Assembly (NCBI RefSeq): GCF_036785885.1
Contig: NC_092329.1
Location: forward strand, 2,480,001 to 2,544,000
Direction of reading: 5' to 3'
DNA: 64,000 nucleotides
Source of the DNA: Coffea arabica
Taxonomy: Eukaryota; Streptophyta; Magnoliopsida; Gentianales; Rubiaceae
In this document: piece by piece, positions 41,301 through 52,092 of the stretch
How positions within the stretch are numbered: the first letter of the stretch is position 1
How the letters are laid out: every line of letters begins with the position of its first letter
The notes under the pieces: model-generated
What the model was told of the DNA's origin: nothing
The model's database searches: none
Seen by the model: only the letters and a program-made list of their open reading frames with translations
Program-made: the position numbers and the translations under genes

Positions 41301-43881
41301 CTGTTCTCTCAACCAATTTAATTTGAGATCCTTCAGGTCATGGCCATCCAACAATATTCGTCCTAATTAATGTCCATTGGTTTAAAAAAGTTATAACTGA
41401 ATCAGTGTGATTTTGGCTTTCAAGGAAATTGATTCTCCTAGAATAGCTTTAAATACCTGAAATAGGCTCGTAGAAGCGTTGAACTAGGGAGATGATGGTG
41501 CTTTTTCCTGAACCACTAGGACCAACAACTGCAATTGTTTGTCCAGCAGATACTAAAAAGCTGAGATTTTCAAAGATCATAGTAGGTCTAGCTGGGTAAG
41601 AAAAATAGACCTCAGTGAATTCGATTTCTCCATTGACGCTTGGCAATGCTTTGCCCTCATCAGACCTATTGTGTTGGTCGATATCATCTTCGATCATGCT
41701 CAAGATATTAGTGACAGCTGCACGCCCTTTGGCGATGCTAGCAAGATTTGGAGCAGCCTGACCAAGAGCACTGCAAAGACAGATTGAGAAATGATAACAC
41801 GATTAATAGGATGTACAAACTGGACAGACGTGTGCACTTTCTTCTACTAGGCTTACAATCCACTGAAGAGCACATTGAGGATGGTCGTGAATGCTTTCCC
41901 GCCATTCGTGTCCCGATGCCTGACAAGTATGCTAGCATACCACAGAAGCAATGCCCAGGCACAAAGCAGAAGCCCATATGTAAACCCAACACCAACTCCT
42001 TTGGCAATGCCAATCTTCTTCCCCAGTCTGAGGGCCTTATTAAGTGATATGGAGTATGCTTTAGCTGCTTTTTCCTCTCCCACAAATGAGTATACAGTAC
42101 GAACCTGTGAAATGACCTGACCGAGCCGAATGAAACTCCAATTAGCATGAATAAAAGGTCAACTAGGGAAATCATGGATTGAGTACACAATTTTATAGAT
42201 AGTTTTCAAGCGTGGAACTGCCTGATTGAAATTGCAGTATTATCAGATTGGAGCAGAATTTTGCTTGACAAATGGTGTAGATCGAAGGATAAGAAAGTCC
42301 AAAGGAGGCTACTGAAAAGTATCACTATCTGCTTTCCTTTACTTCTATGTACCATACAAATGTGTAAGATAATGAGCTATTTCTACACCCAAATATGTAG
42401 GACAGTAGCGTGTTGAATACTGCTAGCAGCATTCTGTTTGGATGTCACTGTTGAGCAGAGAGCAGGAAATGCTTTTAAGCTGTAACTCACCTCTTCTGCT
42501 ATCTTTCCAGCTTCAGCATAAGCAGCCTCACCCTTTTGGGAGATGGTGGACATAATCAGCGTATAAGCTCCTCCTGCAATAGCTATAAGTGGAACAACAG
42601 CTAAGGTGAGTAGGGTAAGCTGCCATACTGAAATGAATCCAATGGCGAACCCCACAAAAAATTGAGAAAGATAACGCAAACTGTGTCCTATCTGCACAAA
42701 TGCAGATTTTGACCTGTTAGCTGTCTAGTAAAGATTTACAATGAATGGTTATGAACACTGTCCTCATTGGTTTCCTCATTTACCTTGTCACCTATTGCAT
42801 CTTGCACCAGTATGGCATCACTTGAGATGTGAAAAGTTAAATTTTTGTCCATGGCTTCAGTGTCAAAAAAGCTAATATTCTTCTTCAGGACTGACTGGAG
42901 ATACTTCAATCGCAAACGAGTTGTTTGCCTTTCCCCGGTTTGTGTCCAACATGCAACTCCTGGGAACCATAAAGGAAATTGGAAACTTTAACTTTATTGG
43001 AAAAACTTACTTGATTAGCATAGAATAGAAATTAAGCAAGGAAGAAAAAGACATACCAATCCATGCTGACATCAGAATAACTAAGCCAAGATAAACCAAG
43101 TACACTGCATACTGCAAGAGATGAAGCCGTACTTAAAACATGGAACTGCAGATCATGAAGTTTTAAGAAGGCCATCATCAAGTGTAAGACCACATACTAA
43201 ACATTTGATTCGTACAGCAGTTTCTAGTCCAATACATTCTTTATCTAAAGGCAAGCATTCTCTGGAAATTTAATGTTATATTGATTGATGAAGCAAATAA
43301 ATTAACTAACAGCTAATTCAGCAGAGTCATTAGGACATTCAACCGAAGAACTTCAACACACTTGTACTACCAATTGATACCCTCTGGTTCCAGTAGTAGC
43401 CATGGGTTAAAAGCTGAGTTGAATGCCGGAGTACTATACTCATAAAAGCTACCTCACCTACCTGGTGTGGTGTCCTTATAAAACTCTGAAATTCATCTTA
43501 GAAATGGAAAAGAAAACCTTAAACAAATCGTTGCACATGACTGAAAGAAACAGGAGTAAAGCACTTGAAGCTAGAAGGTCATGAAAAACGTACCTTGGAA
43601 ACCACTGAAGCCATTTGATGAGGATTAGAAGAAAGATGTCCTAAAGAGTCAATCATACGGCCGAACAATACAAAGAAAGCAGGAAGTGCAGCTCCATGCA
43701 AGCATGCTCCGGTGCTTCCAAAGAACATCAAAATGTAGTCGATTTTATCTGCTGCAGCAAACAGCCCTAAAACTGAAACAATCTTTTTCTTCTGTGAACT
43801 TGAGTCCATTACTGTCTGAACCTTTCCTGCTTGAGCATTTTGCTCAAAATTCTGCTCGGTAAAAAGTTCAACCTCTCCCAT
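38376..43881 (-). CDS. ABCB14: ABC transporter B family, ABCB13/ABCB14 type (full-size)
   Basis: Ten exons: 43881-43594, 43111-43057, 42959-42784, 42691-42491, 42116-41857, 41770-41457, 41362-41139, 40860-40071, 39995-39754, 39605-38376; 1259 aa (about 1250 in Arabidopsis). The layout is TMD1-NBD1-linker-TMD2-NBD2. NBD1 has Walker [10 protein letters not shown] (410-418), signature LSGGQ (514-518) and Walker [16 protein letters not shown]2 has Walker [10 protein letters not shown] (1045-1053), LSGGQ (about 1149) and Walker B (about 1169-1180). TMD sequences such as [20 protein letters not shown] and [20 protein letters not shown] match the ABCB13/14 branch. Arabidopsis ABCB14 imports malate in guard cells, and related members move auxin. 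The substrate here is unknown, and 13 versus 14 cannot be separated. The ATG at 43881 is the first in frame. Confidence 0.93.
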
Positions 43882-44910
43882 ACCCGTTACCAAAAATCTC
43901 CCTTAGGAGAAGACAAAGATTTTGTGCTGAGAACTCCAAGAATGCAAACACGGGAAGGCAGAAATTTGTATCATGGAGAACTCGGGGAAAGTGGACCGTC
44001 TTTTCCCGCCAATAAATGATTGTCTATATGGTTGGCCAACCACAAACTAGTTTTCCCAACTGTAATTTGGATTCCAGTGGCTCTTGTGGTCAGGAATCTT
44101 AAATCCCTTGTAGTATTCATATAGTAGTACATTATTCAGGACAACCACTTTCTTGCTTTCATCAGTGAGTCTTGTCTTGGTAGTGCAAGACTTACGTTTT
44201 CTTTTGTGGCTCTCGTTCTGGACCAACCAATCCAATTAATGCTAGAATACCATTTATATTTGTGTTGACTATTTAAACATAGGACCAAGAAATCATGTGG
44301 CGGAGTTCAATCAATATGCGTCAGAAAATTATCCACGGTCTTAACAAGATAGAAATGTAGAAATATCGTGTCAAGGATAATTATTTTGTAGAACCCCCTG
44401 TTCACTACGTAAAAATGAACAAGTCTAGTAGCTTCACTTCTCGGAAGAGTTCTTGTTTCTGTTACAGAGGCCAATTTAAAGGGTAGACAAGGACATTACC
44501 AGCAAACCCGCTGGCAATTCTGGCTGTCAACCGTCAAGAGCTCAATATTGATTGCTGATGGATTATAATCACAAATTCCCGTGGAGATGTAGTTATCAAT
44601 CATAGCTTCTATTATTGCTTTTCGCAAAGTTTTCAGGACATTTGCATGTGCATTAGTTGATGCAAGGACGGATCACATTAATAAGATCAGAAAACTAGGT
44701 GTCATTTAATTTTGGAAATTTGTTTGATACAACGTGGAACAATTCTAATCCTGGGATGTCATTAGCCGACTAAGGGGTCACTGTAGTAATGGCTGTGTAA
44801 AGCATTTGCAGGGCTGTGCAGCTAGAGGGCTCGTTTTCCAGAAAATCATTTGACCTTTGGAGGTCCCTTGATGGCATATTCTAGACAATCAAATTCATTT
44901 TTAACTAGGA

Positions 44911-44975
44911 CAATATTTCATTACAGGACTATATAGGATAGGACGGCAATATTTCATCACAGGACCATAGGTGTC
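44911..44975. repeat. imperfect tandem repeat, 36-bp period
   Basis: CAATATTTCATTACAGGACTA at 44911 is repeated as CAATATTTCATCACAGGACCA at 44947. It lies about 1 kb upstream of the ABCB gene. Confidence 0.7.
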
Positions 44976-45378
44976 ATTCTTCCCCAGTAGGTCAGACAAA
45001 TGGGGGCACTTGCTAGTTCTTTGGATGGTACTAGCAAATAAATTACGCTGTCGTCGGACATATATAACTAGGTCGTGGACTTGTGGCTTTTCTTGAAATC
45101 AGGAGAGCAGAAGAAGCAGGGAGGGAGTTTTCCAGAGAGGGTTAGACATTGCAAGTCATAACTGTACCAGTGTTAATTTGGTTTTGGAGGATTGAGTTGT
45201 TGGACGTTCCACACCTAATGTAACACGAGTTTTCCAGACCCTTACCCAACGGGAAATTAATACACAATTTCTGGGGCCGTGCCTTGTGGCTGTCCGTTCA
45301 GCTGAACCAAAAATTATAGAGTTCACGTGATACGGTAATGGGTGGAGATTTATGGTGTTTATGAATCCTCATAAATAG

Positions 45379-45955
45379 GGATGGCGGCGGGGATGGGGCG
45401 GGGAATCCCTCCCCATCTCATCCCCCTCCCTTGCTCTAAAATCTCTCCTACTCTGTTTTTCACTTTTTTTAATCCCCACCCCCAATCCGTACTTACACGA
45501 GTGCCCCTATAGTTGTGTAATTATATTTTTTATTTTGATATTATTTTTATATATATATACATCAATAACAAAATATTGTAGGTCACTTTTTTACATTTTT
45601 AGCTAAATATTCTATGTAAAATCAATCACTTTGATTTTTTTAAATTCATTTGTCTGTTTTTAATGGCAAATATAAACTTATAATCATCATATTCTTTTAA
45701 ACACTTACAATATGTTAAGAAAATTGAAGTAAACTAAAAATAATCAAATACGCATATACAGTATTGATACGTAATTATAATGTGCATGTGCATATGTGTA
45801 TAAAATTATATATAGATATTTATTTTTAAAAAAAAATTTATATTTAGTAATAGGGACGGGACAAGTAAACTCCAGCCCCCAACCCAGCCACACTCGCCTC
45901 CACACGCTGGCCCATCACTTCCCCGCATGACAGGCGCCCGCCGGGGGAAACGGAT
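45379..45955. mobile_element. repeat with GC-rich ends and AT-rich core
   Basis: The left end is G-rich (GGCGGGGATGGGGCGGGGAA), the right end C-rich (about 45860-45955), and the core is over 75 percent AT. Elements with GGGGATGGGG-type termini are common non-autonomous plant transposons, but exact termini were not resolved. Confidence 0.3.
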
Positions 45956-46667
45956 TGGGTGAAATGCACCCTAAACTGGGCCGTGGAGTTATTTCAAAGC
46001 AAACTACATTGCGAGCATTGTTATTGGATTGGCTTCTTGCTATGCTTTTGATGACGAGCCCAACATTTGATTTTTTTTAAAAAATTTTTTAATCTTTAGA
46101 AACAAAGGCGAACGCTTGCATTACCAAAAAAAAAAAAAGACTTGTGATTAGGGAAAAAAAAAAAGAGCAAAGCTTATAGCATTCGTCTCTAGATTGTTTC
46201 AATGAATTTTTTCAGTGCTATCAAATCTTAAAAAGGTTACCATTGTATTCTAAACTGAGCCGATAGTTGCTCAAAGGAAAAAAAAAAAAAGAAAAAGGAA
46301 AAAACTGAACCATTAGATTTTCTTTTCTTTTTTTCGAACAAACATTAGATTTTCTTATTTACACTTTTTGGGGCCGTATTCAACATATGGCTCTCCTGCT
46401 GGGCGGCCCAGCCTATAGATACTGGAGTCAGTCTATTAAAATCCAATAATACCCCGGCCAAAATTTTGAGACGCAAACCCGCAGAAAATAGCAAAACCCC
46501 GGTTTGGGTTTTTGGTTGAAACTCTCTCCGGTTTTGCCTCCTCAGCGCCACCGTGCCGCCTTCTCGAAGAGGAAGTAGACTGTTTCACCAAGCCTCCAAG
46601 TGGGAATAATCCGAAATTGTTCATAAAATTGCAGGGATAATTAATAGTATTAATAATACCAGTAATA

Positions 46668-48682
46668 ATGGGGTGTCGGCAACGGGATTTCATGTTCTGT
46701 GAAATGTGTGGAACGATGCTGCGTTTTAATTCTCCAAAGTACGCTCACTGCCCCGTCTGCAAATTCAAGAAACGTGTCAAAGGTATCTTTGTTTTTTTTA
46801 TTGGGAAGTATTTTTCTAGTTTAAGTTTGTTTTTATCAATTGATTTTGATTCCTATGATGGGTTTTCCTTTTTCTGCTTTTCTTGTTTCTGTTTTTGTGA
46901 ATTTTTGCTCGTAATGAGGTGTTCTGTTGTTATACGTGTGGTTTTCTTGGTTGTCTACTTCCAGATATCGCTAAAAGGGAGATTCGCTATACTCTTACTG
47001 CTGAGGTAGGATTTCTTTTGTTCTCTTCTGAAACATGTTGTTGCTGGAATTAGAAAGCTCAATAATACTTCCTCAGAGCATCTTCATTAACTGGTTGAAA
47101 TCCTCTAACTCTTTTTAAGGTTTTAGTTGTTTCAGATTACGGGATAACTTTTTCTGATACTCCCAATATATTTCTCAATTCCCATTCATTAGCTGCAAGA
47201 GAACATAGTCTTTTTGTTTAAAGAGAAGTTCAATCTAATCCGGATTACATAAGAAGAAATGGTGCTCATAAGTGTTAATATGGCCTGCTTATGATTACTG
47301 TTTTTATCATCCAAGGAGGAGTATGAAGTTAAAATTTGGTCAGGTTTATTGGCGCTTTTTGTTTTGTTTGTCTTCTGTGGATACTTATGCTTCCATAGTT
47401 TTTGTTTTATGTACTCGCTACTGTACATCTGTGTTCAATTTTCAGCACCCGGGGGGGGGGGGTGTTTGGGTTGTTCACTGGATGGTGTTGTGTTTGGCTT
47501 AACTACTTAGCTTTTTACTTTACCTTTCTTATCTTCTGTCATTCTTCTTTCTTTGCCACTTCAGTCAATTGGTTCTTGCTATTGTGAGATCTGGTCTATT
47601 TTGTTTTGTTGATTTAAGTCCTTTTGTTCACATGTCATATCCCCCAAGTATTGCAACTTAGAGGCAGAACTAGGAGTGTTTGTTCTCCTATACCATTTTT
47701 GTTTTCTTTTGGCCGGAAGAGAAGGAAGGGGTGGGGGATGAAAGGGTTTTGTTGTGATGGAATGCCTTGGCATATCGAAGTAGCAAAGGATAGCATCATG
47801 TCGCCGTGAACATAGCAAATTTGTTGAGTCAGCTGGTTTGCTAATAGTTGAATGAAAATGAAGTGTACTTGGATAAGTTAAAGAACCAATCAGCATGTCA
47901 AACATTTGAAGAACTAACAGATTGAAACATAGCATCATTCAGCATTTGGTTTCAATTGTGGCTTGTGCTTGATTTCTTATGTTTTCTTATGATAATCATA
48001 TATCCAAATGTCCAATTTCAGGCTTACTAAAAGTACAGGAACTTGAATCAAATGTCTTTGTGAAATAAAAACATTTCATGCTGAAACTTAGAGAATTGTT
48101 GATAATATATGATTTGTCTCGATATTACGCAAAATTTTCCTTAACCTGGTGATATGCTAAGTTCCTTTAACTTCAATCGACTTTTAAAACACTGATCTAA
48201 AAGCTAGTACTATTCTTCCTTTGATTGCTACTGCTGCACATGATCCCAAATACCCATTGTTTTTGCAGGATATTAGAAGGGAGTTGGGCGTATCCTCGTT
48301 GGATGAAGTTGAAGAAGAAAAAGAACTAAAGCAAATGGTGAGTGCTGTCTACAGTATGAACCATAAAACATCCTGCATTGTATGGTAGCTTAATGTGCAC
48401 TTGTTCGTGTTTGTTTACCTTGTTGACCAGGATTACAACGCAAAATGTAAAGCCTGTCAACACTTGGGCATGTCTTACGTTGCTCGACAGGTAGTTTAAG
48501 AAAAACTTCATCCATCTACAGTTGGAAATTTGTTTATGATAGGTGAAACCTATATTAACCCAATCTACATCATAAATGTCATGTATTTCACTTTGTTTCT
48601 ACAGATCAGATCTGCTGATGAAGGGCAGACTATATTTTATACATGCCCTGTTTGTGCAAGCAGACAGACAGAGAATTCATGA
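46668..48682 (+). CDS. RPA12: DNA-directed RNA polymerase I subunit RPA12
   Basis: Five exons, 46668-46782, 46965-47005, 48269-48337, 48431-48490, 48605-48682; 120 aa. The N-terminal zinc ribbon has CEMC (11-14) and CPVC (28-31). The C-terminal TFIIS-type ribbon has CKAC (81-84), CPVC (109-112) and the acidic hairpin RSADEGQT (97-104), whose Asp-Glu pair reaches the polymerase active site for transcript cleavage. The linker [10 protein letters not shown] is typical of plant RPA12. Spacing and length separate it from RPB9 and the TFIIS proteins, although the TFIIS C-terminal fold is shared. The subunit supports cleavage, proofreading and termination of rRNA transcription. Intron 2 is 1.26 kb and contains a G-run at 47450-47462. 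Confidence 0.9.
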
Positions 48683-50763
48683 CATGACGATGACTTCAAC
48701 ATGTTGGAACTGGGGTATCTTTTAATATTTTTCCATGTTCTTTCTTGAACAGTAGATTGGGTACTTAAGATTGGGCGGTTGCAAAAGGGTAAGGATCAAG
48801 CTAAGTTCCTTTATCCATCAACCACCATGTCTTATCTGCAACAGATTGGTCAGGAACTCTAGAACTGCATGTCCTTCGAGCTGGTGTCACCTTATTGTTT
48901 CCTTAAGGCTGCACCGATCCTGGGTGTTATTTGTTGTTGTAATGGTGATATTCTAGCTTTTTCTTTTGGAGGAAGGTGAGTTGAAGAAGTTGTTAGATAG
49001 GAATATGAGAGTTGAGATGGATTCGAGCTAATCTAGGGCTTCCTCTGCCCAATTAGGATAGCGGAAGTGCCTGCCATTGTTAATCAGGAGAAAAATGGAT
49101 TTAGGGCGTTGAACAAAGGGTTTGAATTTGAGTTTGTTTTGTGCATCTCAAGTTGAATGGTCTCGGCGTTATCTTTCCACCTTTGTGATTCTTTACAGGC
49201 TTACTTCTTTTTGACATGCCAATGACACTTTTTAAGTATGATTCACACCAAGTGGAGTTTCTAATGTATCATACAATACTTAATCTCTTCTTACTTTTCT
49301 ATTTGCCAAAATCTACGAACAGTTAAAAAGTATGTATTGGTTGCCATGACACGATGATATAGTTTACTGTTTCTGCAACTGCTCAAGAGTGCCAAGACAA
49401 CCACGATCGGAGGAGCAAGTGAGAGAGTTCATAGTGAGTGAAAGATTATTGGAAACTTTTAAGGTTTTTGTCTGTAAAATTCATTGTTATAGTTCATAAA
49501 ACATTACTAAAATAGTTTTTTTTGTTGAAATATGGGAAATAGTTTTGCGAATTGAGAAACAGAATTTAAAAAATGTAATTGGGCCCTTAGTTTATTGTGT
49601 CGGGGACAGCGCCTCAAAGTGTTTGAAGGGCTCAATTGTCTAGGGGACCCGTTGTTGTCTCCACATTTGCCAAAAAAAAGGATTTTTTTTTTTTTTCCTT
49701 TTTGGGGGGTGGGGAACATCTAACGAACAAAACTTGCGTTGATTATTGTAGGCTAGTGATTTCCCACCCGCTGGAAGTTTTCAAAGTTTAGACCATAATA
49801 AAATTCGATTGCTTTGAGTCCAACCCGACATCGTCCTTGCACCAGCTGGTCCCAGCCGTCCAGCGTCAGACTTTTTCAGATCTAGGTACTCATTGTTGTT
49901 GGCCCAGAATGCCCCAAAATGGACAATTCTTCTGCCAGCCCAAATTCCTTTTTTTTTTTTTGAGGATTTAAATTCGAAATTCATTTACTCCATTATAATA
50001 TATATGGATTATTCGCTAAAACCAAACTAAGCCTTGCTTGATTCAGCAAATTGCCTTAGATTGGTTTTTGGTTTTCGGATTTGATTACTTGAAGTGGATT
50101 ATTTGTTATAAACAGATTAAGCCTTGCTCCATTCGGCAAATTATCTTAGTTTTTTTTTTTTTTTTGACAGAACAAATTGGCTTAGTTTGGTTTCAGCTTT
50201 GGTTTTCACAGGCTTCTTTCTAGCATTTCTCCAACTTGTGGTTTCTCACGGTAAGTAGCAGCAGCAAATGCAGCAACCTGATGAGTTCAACCATTTCCAC
50301 CATGTTTTCCATTGCAACCAACAGAAAAGGTGAAACACAATAAACTGAACTACCACAAACCTAAAGCCACTTCACATAATCAAAGCGAACAAATAGGACG
50401 TAAGCTTGCATTATGGTTGTATTATTCATAAACTTTCCAACAAAATCAAAAGGAAATACAAACCAACCAACCAACCCTGATGAACTCCTAATTTATGGCC
50501 TTGCGTCTTGCTTGCTTCTTGTGCACCCCATCTCAAAAAATACAGGCGGTGATCACAAAATTACAGAAGCCATATGTAGGGGGAGAAAAAGTAAACAAGA
50601 AGAAAAGAAAGGGAGACATGGTAGAGGAGGAGAGCCAAAAGAAACTCTGGGTCCAATCCAACAAAGAGAGCATGCAGCTTTTCTACAACCTTTTTTTTTT
50701 TGTATCCGAACACCGAATAACCGCCTCAGTAGTCTATTTGACTCTTAAGGCTACGGTTATGGA
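48683..50763. other. convergent intergenic region between RPA12 and the PNRC-like gene
   Basis: RPA12 3' UTR probably to about 49250. The rest is AT-rich and holds a 90-bp-period duplication (50006-50155). No supported gene. Confidence 0.5.
50006..50155. repeat. 90-bp-period direct duplication
   Basis: Unit 1 (from 50006) and unit 2 (from 50096) both start GGATTATT and share TAAGCCTTGCT and CAAATT; they differ at about a quarter of positions, so the duplication is old. Confidence 0.7.
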
Positions 50764-51504
50764 CTAAGGAAGTCGAAGAAGTCGCCGAAGATTGTCTGTT
50801 GCTCCGGCATCTATTCCTGCAGCCTCGGCGTTGCAGCTGAGCTTAGGCCTCAATGAAAAAGTGGGCAAAGGCAAGCTGCTTGGTGGAGGAGAGATCGCAC
50901 TGAACGCCACAGATCCGGAGAACTCGTCGACCTGATCTTTCAAGGCATCAAAAGAGCTAAACTCATTAGTACTACTAACACTAATAGCGGTAATATCACC
51001 GGATAATGAAGTCAAAATCTTTGGAACACTTTTGGGAAGATTCTGGGGGTCTGGTCCCAATGGTTTCAAATTCTGTTCCTTTTTGTGAATGGTTTTGGAT
51101 TTCTTGGGGGTTAGAGATGAGTCTCGAGTTCTGACATTCTTATTATTGGCCTTTCTGGTGGTTGGTGGGCAAGAGAGGCCTCTGGCTAGAGGGGCTTGGG
51201 TAGTAGTATTTGTAGTGTTATTTGGTTTGGTAGTAGCGGAGATGGGGAGAGGGAGAAGGGGTGGTTGTCGTCGTTGGAATGAAAATGGAGGGTAGGAGTA
51301 GGAAAGGTGATGGTGAAATGGCGGAGGATGCTGGAAAAGACCAGTATCTTGCAGGTTCATTATCGGAGCGAAGTTCTCAGAGATTGGTCTTGAAATGAAA
51401 GGAGGACGATTGGTGCCTCTTTTGGGGGTAGTATCTTTGATGTGGGATTTGTACGGTGAAAGTTGTTGATGATCTGGTGATGAATGCAACAGTATTGCCT
51501 CCAT
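50764..51504 (-). CDS. PNRC-motif proline-rich protein
   Basis: A single exon of 246 aa starts at the ATG at 51504 (context CCATGG). The protein is Pro/Ser/Thr-rich and largely disordered, with a basic patch TPKKSKTIHKK (132-142). Near the C-terminus, SGSVAFSAISPPPSSLPLP (196-214) matches the proline-rich nuclear receptor coactivator (PNRC) motif, a SPxPxxLPxP type sequence. It is followed by the plant-conserved SCNAEAAGIDAGATDNLRRLLRL. In animals PNRC2 links UPF1 to the DCP1 decapping enzyme. A decapping or mRNA-decay role in plants is an inference from the motif alone. The (GA)n tract, TATA box and long leader upstream are described separately. Confidence 0.75.
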   Translation of the reverse strand: MEAILLHSSPDHQQLSPYKSHIKDTTPKRGTNRPPFISRPISENFAPIMNLQDTGLFQHPPPFHHHLSYSYPPFSFQRRQPPLLPLPISATTKPNNTTNTTTQAPLARGLSCPPTTRKANNKNVRTRDSSLTPKKSKTIHKKEQNLKPLGPDPQNLPKSVPKILTSLSGDITAISVSSTNEFSSFDALKDQVDEFSGSVAFSAISPPPSSLPLPTFSLRPKLSCNAEAAGIDAGATDNLRRLLRLP

Positions 51505-51609
51505 GGAAGATGATTAGCAAAGATTCAGGAGAGCTTCTTAAGAAGAGCACGAATCTAAAGCTGAAGAAGATATTGAGGGATGATCTCAAATAAACACGGA
51601 TCAATAGCC

Positions 51610-51747
51610 CTAAAATCTATAGATAAAAAAAGTTAATCTAGAGCTAATTTTCACAACAAGAGGACAAACAGTTAATAACGGTGTATGCAAATGCAAAAGG
51701 ATTACAAGAATGTACAGATACTTTCGTTTATGTATAATCTGGAGCAT
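51610..51747 (-). other. candidate upstream ORF 2 (45 aa)
   Basis: An ATG at 51747 opens 45 codons to TAG at 51610-51612, with a hydrophobic middle (YILVILLHLH). It lies in the putative 5' leader of the PNRC-like gene, ending about 105 bases before its start codon. Whether it is transcribed depends on the unproven start site. Confidence 0.3.
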
Positions 51748-51763
51748 ATATATATATATCTAA

Positions 51764-51832
51764 CTAGCTTAAAATTCTCTTGAAAAAGTAGCTGACAGAC
51801 TTCTTCAGTGCCCAAAACTTGATCTTTACCAT
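51764..51832 (-). other. candidate upstream ORF 1 (22 aa)
   Basis: The ATG at 51832 has G at +4 (CCATGG). It opens 22 codons to TAG at 51764-51766 and gives a basic, aromatic peptide starting MVKIKFWALKK. It does not overlap the second uORF. A role in translation control is inferred only from position and start context. Confidence 0.35.
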
Positions 51833-52008
51833 GGCACTAACGATTCAATAACAAAGAAAAAACCAAGAATTTCTTTCTTGGTCTTGTATGTGGAAGATAA
51901 AATATCTGTAAGGACTAAAGAAGAGAGATCTACAGAACCCAGAAGGGGTCTAGCTGGGATTTCAGAGAAAAAGCAAGTCATGAATCAGTTCTTTAAGGCA
52001 AGCCCTCG

Positions 52009-52055
52009 TTATATAGAACAAGCTTTCAACGGCTACCCCATCATATGATAGTTTC

Positions 52056-52088
<33 letters not shown>
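52009..52088 (-). promoter_or_regulatory. TATA box and (GA)n tract of the PNRC-like gene
   Basis: On the minus strand CTATATAA (52009-52016) is a good TATA box, predicting a start near 51980. A (GA)n tract (TC repeat on the plus strand, 52060-52088) lies 45-70 bp further upstream, in the usual position of GAGA-type sites bound by BPC proteins in plants. A palindromic G-box-containing ATACACGTGTAT lies at 52393-52404. Confidence 0.5.

Positions 52089-52092
<4 letters not shown>

Larger units (their letters stand above)
43882..46667. other. divergent intergenic region, ABCB upstream / RPA12 upstream
   Basis: The promoters of both genes lie at its two ends; no TATA box was assigned. It includes a 36-bp imperfect tandem repeat at 44911-44975 and a GC-bounded repeat at 45379-45955. 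No supported gene. Confidence 0.5.
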
